This document shows, piece by piece, positions 57,140 to 64,000 of a DNA stretch of 64,000 nt (its first letter is position 1; the number at the start of each line of letters is the position of its first letter). Origin of the DNA: Hydra vulgaris (taxonomy: Eukaryota > Cnidaria > Hydrozoa > Anthoathecata > Hydridae); the NCBI RefSeq assembly GCF_038396675.1, contig NC_088926.1, positions 3,385,001-3,449,000 on the forward strand, in the 5' to 3' direction. Made by a program: the position numbers and the translations under genes. The notes below the pieces were generated by a model. It saw nothing but the letters and a program-made list of their open reading frames with translations, was not told the DNA's origin and made no database searches.

Positions 57140-59180
57140 ATAGAAATCGAAAATATAATAGGAATTCAAATGAAAAAACAACATAGGAGGAAGAATATGG
57201 GAGGCAACAACACTTAATAATATAATCAGAGAATGGAACTGTATGCAAGGTGTCACTAAGACAACTAACTTTGAAAATAGTGAGTTTTAAACTAGCAAGT
57301 GGCACGTCAAAAAAATCGATTTGCACTGTAAAATGTCTGGCTAAGAGTAATGGATTTCTTAAATCTTCTGCTAAGATGTTAACAATTTGATAACATTAGT
57401 GTTCAATCATTACTGAGCTATCACGCAAACTACTTGAAAACCCTTTATTTTTGTAATGGCAGACTTTATATTGTAAAAAGTTACCATGATTTGGTAATGG
57501 TTCACCACAATGTTGAAGAAAAACTCCATCAGTGTGCATTTTTTGTGAATGTTGAGCTTTGTAATCAGCAAGTCTGAAGCAATTGGCTGAAGAGGCAAAT
57601 ACCCACTTTGAATTCTTCTTTTTAAGTGTCCTAGAGTTTTTTCAAAGGAAAAGCACAAAAATTGCCAAGGGATCCATATTGCAAACAGTCGTTGTGGAGA
57701 TGTATAAGAGAATGCACATTATATGTCATAAATAATTTTCCATAAAAGGAAATAGTCTTTGTAACAAATATTTTTAACAGCTCACCACAAAAATTAATAA
57801 CTTCGTGTTCTTGAGATCTACATAATAAAAATATTGAATGTAGGATAAGAAAATGCTCATAAACTGATTGACTGAGAATATCCACAAAACAATAGGCCCT
57901 GAATAAAGAAGAAATAATAGTTCTGAAACTTTCCACTCCTTCATACTCTCTAATGAATGAGACTGTGTGTTAAAATTGGAAGGAAAGAACGACACAATAT
58001 GGATTAGGCGAGCTGATGTAGTTTTTAGTGATTGTGAAGATAACTTGACATTGAATGTTTCAGAAAACAAAAAATTTAGAAGTCTTTGATAAACCCCCAA
58101 ACATACAGAATGCATATAGTCATTTAGAAAGCTATTAATCCGATGAATAGGAATTCCCAATAAAGGTGTCTCCCCGTTATGATGACTATCATCTCCTTTC
58201 GAAATGAAACTTTCTAATGTTCCGAAGGGTGCATCTGTTTCTAAAAATACAACCTTGCTATGCCACTCACCCTCTACGGTGCACTTGTCACAGCTGGAAT
58301 AGCCTGAATGGTACTTTATGTACTTAATGAATGCACGTGCAGGGGCATCACATACAAAATTAGTTATATGAATAGTGTGAGTTAATTGTAACACCATTAG
58401 TTTAAATATAATTTATTTATGTCACAAATTGGGAAAAAAAATCATGTAAATTGGGTTTTTTTTTTTCACAAAAAATGGCAACAACTTTTGGTGACATTGA
58501 ATCACTATCTCTTTTTACTAGAATAGACCAAAATGATATTTTCAGAATTGTTATAAAGAGAAAGACCATCAATATTAAACTGCAAAGATATAATTGATGG
58601 GCTAGAAACACTCAGTGTTTGAAGAAATGGTTCAACACCAAGATACAAAAATTGTCCATTAGATACATTTCTAATTTTTGCAGGTTTTGAGTTCAATAAG
58701 GTTTTGAAACACTTTGGCAATTGAGGATGATAAGGTTTAAAAATTATTAACAGTTTGTCCATTGTTGAAAAAAAGGTATATTGTTTTCAATTGCACAATC
58801 TCGTAACTTAATTAGCAACTCAAATTTACTTAGATTTTTATTTTCAGATTCACTGCTAGTCGAAACGTCATCACTTGAAGAACATAATGAAGGCTCAAAA
58901 TTGGAAATAGATTCTGAAATTGAAGAGTTAGAATCAAAAATTAGGTTATCAGACTTCTCTAAATATGAATCTTTATATTGATATCCTAAAATTAATGGTA
59001 GACACAGTTAAAAAAGTAACAAATAATGATATAACATAATACTGTAAATAAAACTAAAATAACTACTAATATAAATAATAACACTGATAAATAAAAAAGA
59101 TTTTATATCATAGCATTTCAAACTATTAATAAAACAAACCGTCTGTTATATTCGAACAGCTTCTGACTGCAATGGTAACT
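57140..59180 (-). pseudogene. CACTA/EnSpm-like transposase, decayed
   Basis: From ~59180 downward there is a short first exon candidate (MSSSRNICRKVTIAVRSCSN). After an AG acceptor near 58989, LRDCAIENNIPFFSTMDKLL and IIFKPYHPQLPKCFKTLLNS follow, then SLQFNIDGLSLYNNSENIIL (58600-58540), IFCEKKKPNLHDFFSQFVT, and TNFVCDAPARAFIKYIKYHS, CDKCTVEGEW and HRINSFLNDYMHSVCLGVYQ. C-terminal pieces are HSLIHLHNDCLQYGSLGNFC (about 57730-57670) and FFNIVVNHYQIMVTF. Breaks lie near 58500, 58410, 57780, 57640 and 57410. I recognise the layout from metazoan transposases usually grouped with CACTA/Transposase_21. That grouping is from memory, and CACTA terminal repeats were not seen. Confidence 0.6.
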
Positions 59181-59305
59181 TTTCTACAAATATTTCTCGA
59201 AGAAGACATGTTATTTAATATTTTTTATTTGATTGAATTATTCTAACATAAATGTTAATGTAACAATAATAAGAAAGTTAAAATAATTTATTATTCTTAA
59301 AAGTA

Positions 59306-59417
<112 letters not shown>

Positions 59418-59472
59418 TATCAAATAGATAAATTTAGATAAATAGATAAATAGATTGTATACAAATAGATAA

Positions 59473-59519
<47 letters not shown>

Positions 59520-59559
59520 AATAGAGTGCTCAATATTCTTAAAGAATAGAGCAATAATA

Positions 59560-59720
59560 AATTAGTAAAAAACACTTATTTAACTAGTGTCTTCAGCTTT
59601 AAGTTTCACTATTGCTGGATCATCAGGAAGAGTCCTGATGATCCAACAATCTTCCTGATGATCCAGCAATGGTGAAACTTAAAGTTGAAGACAAAAGTTA
59701 GATAAGTGTTTTTTACTAAT
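59560..59720. repeat. fold-back with hammerhead-ribozyme-like core, between TA arrays
   Basis: The arm at about 59560-59632 is repeated in reverse complement at about 59648-59720 (AGTAAAAAACACTTAT with its mate AAGTGTTTTTTACTAA; TTCATCAT-type inner parts). In the right arm, CTGATGA (59655-59661), a 12-base hairpin candidate, GAAA (59674-59677) and flanking TCTTC/GAAGA (59650-59654 and 59687-59691) are in the order of a type I hammerhead. The left arm carries the mirror copy with a change at the cleavage triplet. Likely derived from a Penelope-like element or retrozyme (inference). Confidence 0.5.
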
Positions 59721-59722
59721 TT

Positions 59723-60375
<653 letters not shown>

Positions 60376-60962
60376 ATGGCCATTTATAACACAGCGAAAT
60401 GTTCGCGCGAAGCGAATTTTTTCGTCGATAAGCATACGCAGCAAAAAAAAAAAAGAATTTGAAAATCGCCATAAGCGAAAACCAATCAAACTTTAAATAT
60501 TACAACACGTGATGTCAACATTAAAAAATGCTAAAGCCTGTTATATTTAAATGGCGACTGAACGAAAAGCTTATCTAAAGACTTTTTTCACTACAGGATA
60601 TAAAAACAATAACATTAAAATATCTAGCATGATAACACGAGTTTCTGTTAGTGATAGTGATAATACAACAGGAGTTTCTATTAGTGATAGTGATAATACA
60701 TTTATGTTTGGCACTTTGAACTGAATATTCTTCTCATTGCTTCTCAGTGCTTATTTAATTATAAAATGGATAAAACTTCTTTTGTTTGAGTTAATGTGGA
60801 TTATAATTATAATTAACATGGTTATGTTGGATACATTTAAGGCCATTTTTCACACGATGAAAAAAATCGCGCGAAGCGAATTTTTTCGCCACGACGAAAC
60901 GCTGTTTTGATTTTCACATACTTGATATTTCGCGCTACACTTTTTATTTATCAGCAATAAAG
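60376..60962. repeat. two related terminal-like segments with CGCGAAGCGAATTTTTTCG
   Basis: ATGGCCATTTATAACACAGC with CGCGCGAAGCGAATTTTTTC at 60376-60435 resembles AAGGCCATTTTTCACACGAT with CGCGCGAAGCGAATTTTTTC at 60838-60890. The second directly precedes the Harbinger frame and is probably its terminal inverted repeat region (3-bp TTA just outside). The first may be the end of another copy. A 36-bp duplication (GAGTTTCT...AGTGATAGTGATAATACA) lies at 60640-60700. Confidence 0.5.
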
Positions 60963-61343
60963 ATGGTAGCAATAAGTTTACGCTGTATGCTTTTGAAAAC
61001 AAAATTATTATATTTAAAATTGTTATTGCATAAAAGAAACAAATCTCAAAACAAATATAAGAAGCGATATTGGGTAAGAAAATTATATTCAGATCGTAAA
61101 CAAAAAGGAGAAGATAATATTCTTGTTAAAGATTTAAAACTGTTTGTCCACGAATTGTTTTTTCGTTATTTTCGCATGTCGCCAACGATATTGGAAAAAC
61201 TATTGTCTTGGGTGTGTCCGTTAATTAAAAAAAAGTCTATACATATAAAAGATTCTTTATCTGCCCCAGAAAGATTTTGTGTCACAATGATACGCCTACA
61301 AGATTTTGTGTTACAAGGATACGCCTTTTTAGACAAAGGTTAG
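60963..61343 (+). pseudogene. PIF/Harbinger transposase, N-terminal fragment
   Basis: A 126-codon frame from ATG 60963: a basic lead, then KKRYWVRKLYSDRKQKGEDN, LFVHELFFRYFRMSPTILEK and LLSWVCPLI, with SAPERFCVTMIRLQ. This is the conserved N-terminal pattern of Harbinger nucleases ('WVR..', 'YFRMS...F..LL', 'ERL.VTLR.L'). The catalytic DDE part is missing because a LINE 5' end joins at about 61340. The start follows a candidate terminal repeat within 130 bases, so little upstream sequence is lost. Confidence 0.8.
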
Positions 61344-64000
61344 GAGATGCCAACTTCGACTTAAAACACCCCCTGCCTCGGGGCTCTTGGTTGAGTAAAG
61401 GCTAGAGATGGTGTATCGATAAAAATACCCATCTTGGGCAGATGTTAAATGCACCCAACTACTGTCTTGTTGAAGGCCTCCCAGGCAAAGACTTAATGGG
61501 TAAACAGATTCTATCTGTTGACCAGTCTCGCACCCCTTCTTCATCTATTAGGCTGGCGCAGATGTATTTTCAATACATTGTTTCCAGTTTAGGATGTTGA
61601 ATGCTGAATCTTCTTGACTCAATGCGTGGGTTTTGCTTGTGTCTTTTTTTTTATGACTAGGCAACTCATTCTATTATCTCCTAATGAGGGTACAGCTCTA
61701 AAATTCAGTTTTATGGTTCTGAGGCCGGCTGGTAGTCAGGTTTCCCGATCTCTGTGGTAGCTCTCAGAGAGGCTGATTCCATCAACAGCTGAAATATATC
61801 AAAGTATTAACAATGCCATGTTGCACATGGATGGTGTCCCTGTTTGTACTTTTGGTGTGCATTGCGGAGACCACATTTGGAGCCCTTTGTTACGGCTTAG
61901 GGTTTATTAGTAGTAATGAGGCAATTGCTTGGGCTATTAAACGGTGTTCTGAGTACTATCTATGCTTTGAGTCAAGTTCTTCAAACTAATTTAAAAATGA
62001 ATAAAGTACCAAAAACTATAAAACAAAAAAAACCATCATCATCACCAAGTTCTCTAAACCTATCATTCACTAATATTCGTGGTCTTCGAAGTAACTTTTC
62101 TTCTGTTGAGTCTTATCTCTTGCAAAGTTCACCAGACCTACTTGCTCTTTGTGAGACTAATTTGAGTTCGGCTGTCTCATCTGATGATCTTAGTGTTGAT
62201 GGTTATCTTCCTCTAATTCGTAAATACTCCAATAGTCACATGCTTGGCATGGGCATTTACATTCGTAAGAACTCACCCATTTATCGTGAAACTAGGTTTG
62301 AATCCAGAGACTATTCTTTTATGTGCTTTCGTTTAGCACCAATTCACTCTATCGCTTTTCTCTTTGTTCTATATCGCTCTCCTTCATCTCGAGACTGCAC
62401 TCTTTTTGATGTTATTTCTGATCATATTGACCAAATCCTCTCTCTTTATCCATCAGCTAATGTAGTTGTTGCTGGTGGCTTGACTCTAGTGTCAGTAATT
62501 CGGCAGGCATTAAAGCCCACAAATTTTGCCTTTCTCAATCCCTAACTCAAATAGTCAACTTTCCAACTCGCTTTCCTGACAACCCTAATCATTTACATTC
62601 TCTACTCGACTTATGTCTTGTTTCTGATCCTAATCAGTGCTCAGTTTCTCCACATTCCCCCTTAGGTGCTTCTGATCACAGTTTGATATCTTTAAAACTA
62701 TTATCACATTCTTCTTCATCACCTGAATCCCCCTATTATCGGAACTCTTACAACTACAGTAAAGCTGACTGGGATTCTTTCTGTGATTTTCTTTGTGATG
62801 ACCCTTGGATAGAAATATTTTGTCATCCTGTCGACAAATGTGCTTCTTACATAACTTCGTGGATTCAGGCTGGCATTGAATCTTTTGTTCCCTCTCGACA
62901 ATTCCAGGTCAAGCCTCACTCTCCTCCATGGTTTTCCTCACACTATGCTGCTGCGATTGCCAATCGAAACCATTACTTCCATATTTATCAGCAAAACAGT
63001 TCTCCAGAAAACAGACGTCTGTTTATTACTGCTAGAATCAATTGTAAAAAGGTTTTGTCTAACGCCAAAACCCGCTATTCTCAGGTCATGAAATCTCGTA
63101 TCTCATCTCAAAAAATTGGCTCTCGTGACTTCTGGAGAATCTTTAGTAATATCAATAATAAGGGCAAATTTTTAATTCCACCTCTCGTGTATGGTTCAGA
63201 CTTTGTCACCTCACCTAAAGACAAAGCTGAATTGTTTGCTAAAAACTTTTCATCAATATCATCTCTTGATTCCACTAGTTGCGTTCTCTGATATTGCCAA
63301 CAAACAGGTTGATCCATTGCTTGACATTCATATCACTCCAGCTTCTGTATCTAAAGTGATTTCTTATCTAGATACTTCTACAGCTTGTGGCCCGGACAAC
63401 ATACCTGTTATTGTCTTGCAGAAGTGTTCTCTGGAGCTGTCGTCTATACTCTCAAACTATTCAACAAGTGCTTATCAGAGTCTTGTTTTCCAGCCAGCTG
63501 GAAAGCGGCATCTGTTATCCTTATCTTCAAAAATTCTGAAGAGCGATCTGATTCGTCTGACTACCGTCCCATTAGTCTTCTTCCTATCATAAGCAAGGTT
63601 TTTGAGTCTTTAATTAACAAACACTTAATTTCTCATCTTGAATGTAATAACTTACTTTCTGACCGTCAATATTGATTTCGATCTTCTCGTTCTACAGCTG
63701 ATTTACTAACAGTAACAAATGATAGGTTTTATCGTGCATTAGATGAAGGTGGAGAGGTTAAGGCCATCACTCTTGACATTTCAAAAGCGTTTGATAAAGT
63801 TTGGCATGCTGGTCTTCTCCATAAGCTTTCTTCTTATGGTGTATCCGGCAACATCTTTAAGATTATTGAATCCTTCTTTTCCAATCGTAGTATAAAAGTT
63901 GTCCTCGATGGACAGCACTCTTCTTCTTATTCTGTAACTTTAGGGGTTCCTCAAGGTTTTATCCTTGGCCCTATACTCTTTTTAATTTACATTAACAATC
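61342..64000 (+). mobile_element. CR1/L2-like non-LTR retrotransposon (LINE), 5' part, runs off the window
   Basis: A GC-richer 5' untranslated leader (from about 61342, with CACCCCCTGCCTCGGGGCTC) is followed by an endonuclease and reverse transcriptase coding region. The sharp junction inside the Harbinger fragment shows that the LINE inserted into it, or that the two were joined by deletion. The 3' end and any duplication lie outside the window. Confidence 0.85.
61985..64000 (+). pseudogene. LINE ORF2: AP-type endonuclease plus reverse transcriptase, damaged
   Basis: The endonuclease part starts about 62035: LNLSFTNIRGLRSNFSSVES, DLLALCETNLS, GMGIYIRKNSPIYRE and FLFVLYRSPSS. It then loses residues after VVVAGG at about 62475, where the catalytic 'GDFN' should stand. 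It resumes in another frame with LTQIVNFPTRFPDNPNHLHS and GASDHSLISL (the SDH motif). A linker (YNYSKADWDSFCDFLCDDPW) leads to the RT: KVISYLDTSTACGPDNIPVI, SDSSDYRPISLLPIISKVFE, ITLDISKAFDKVWHAGLLHK (catalytic Asp), VTLGVPQGFILGPILFLIYI. Breaks lie near 62480, 63290 and 63440, and TGA replaces the Gly codon after DRQY (63674). Many near-identical relatives exist in Hydra (from memory). Confidence 0.87.

Overview
The window looks like a gene-poor, extremely AT-rich invertebrate nuclear segment, most likely from a cnidarian and probably Hydra or a close relative. That rests on the mix of families (Ginger1 with an OTU domain, Polinton/Maverick, a CR1/L2-like LINE, THAP-bearing elements, a SWIM-type Mutator-like gene) and on the many long (TA)n arrays; no host marker gene confirms it. 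I see no convincing intact cellular gene, tRNA or rRNA. Almost everything is mobile DNA in different states of decay, often nested.

1-14.3 kb: a broken Mutator-like transposase, then a 12.2-kb near-perfect palindrome. The palindrome is two inverted copies (1806-7834 and 7956-13981) of a ~6.03-kb composite. Each copy ends in CCCAGTGAAAAA inverted repeats, is flanked by TA, and carries a long-armed fold-back, a 1210-bp THAP-fragment element and (CT)n/(TA)n tracts. 14.3-17.3 kb: a well-bounded Ginger1 DNA transposon (CCGG duplication, TG...CA ends) with a lightly damaged integrase-OTU transposase. 17.3-31 kb: microsatellites, a 40-bp minisatellite, hAT and Tc1/mariner remnants, a 1019-bp element with TA flanks, an unnamed decayed gene and a Tigger/pogo element.

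31.2-37.1 kb: an intron-containing, lesion-bearing SWIM/PHD Mutator-like gene, a 91-bp tandem repeat, and an inverted partial copy of the same gene. 37.3-54.65 kb: a Polinton/Maverick (integrase, PLA2-like protein, packaging ATPase, capsid-type proteins, small virion-type proteins, AT-hook protein, an LSxNPNAI repeat protein of giant-virus type, and protein-primed DNA polymerase B). It is broken by many frameshifts, by a pogo-like element (40000-42850, one nonsense codon in its transposase) and by a hAT element (46633-49257, perfect 8-bp duplication inside the capsid gene). Without these two insertions the Polinton would be about 11.9 kb.

55-64 kb: a broken SWIM+YqaJ gene with a visible intron, a decayed CACTA/EnSpm-like transposase on the minus strand, TA arrays around a fold-back with a hammerhead-ribozyme-like core, a PIF/Harbinger N-terminal fragment, and the 5' two-thirds of a CR1/L2-like LINE that runs off the window.

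Three cross-cutting patterns stand out: (i) at least eight short perfect 'snap-back' palindromes with 1-8 nt loops, several exactly where coding sequence breaks; (ii) a 24-nt hairpin-forming repeat encoding GSEGS/GSERP inserted in three different Polinton genes; (iii) the 12-kb palindrome itself. Family assignments come from reading translations by eye and from memory of the families; no database search was run.
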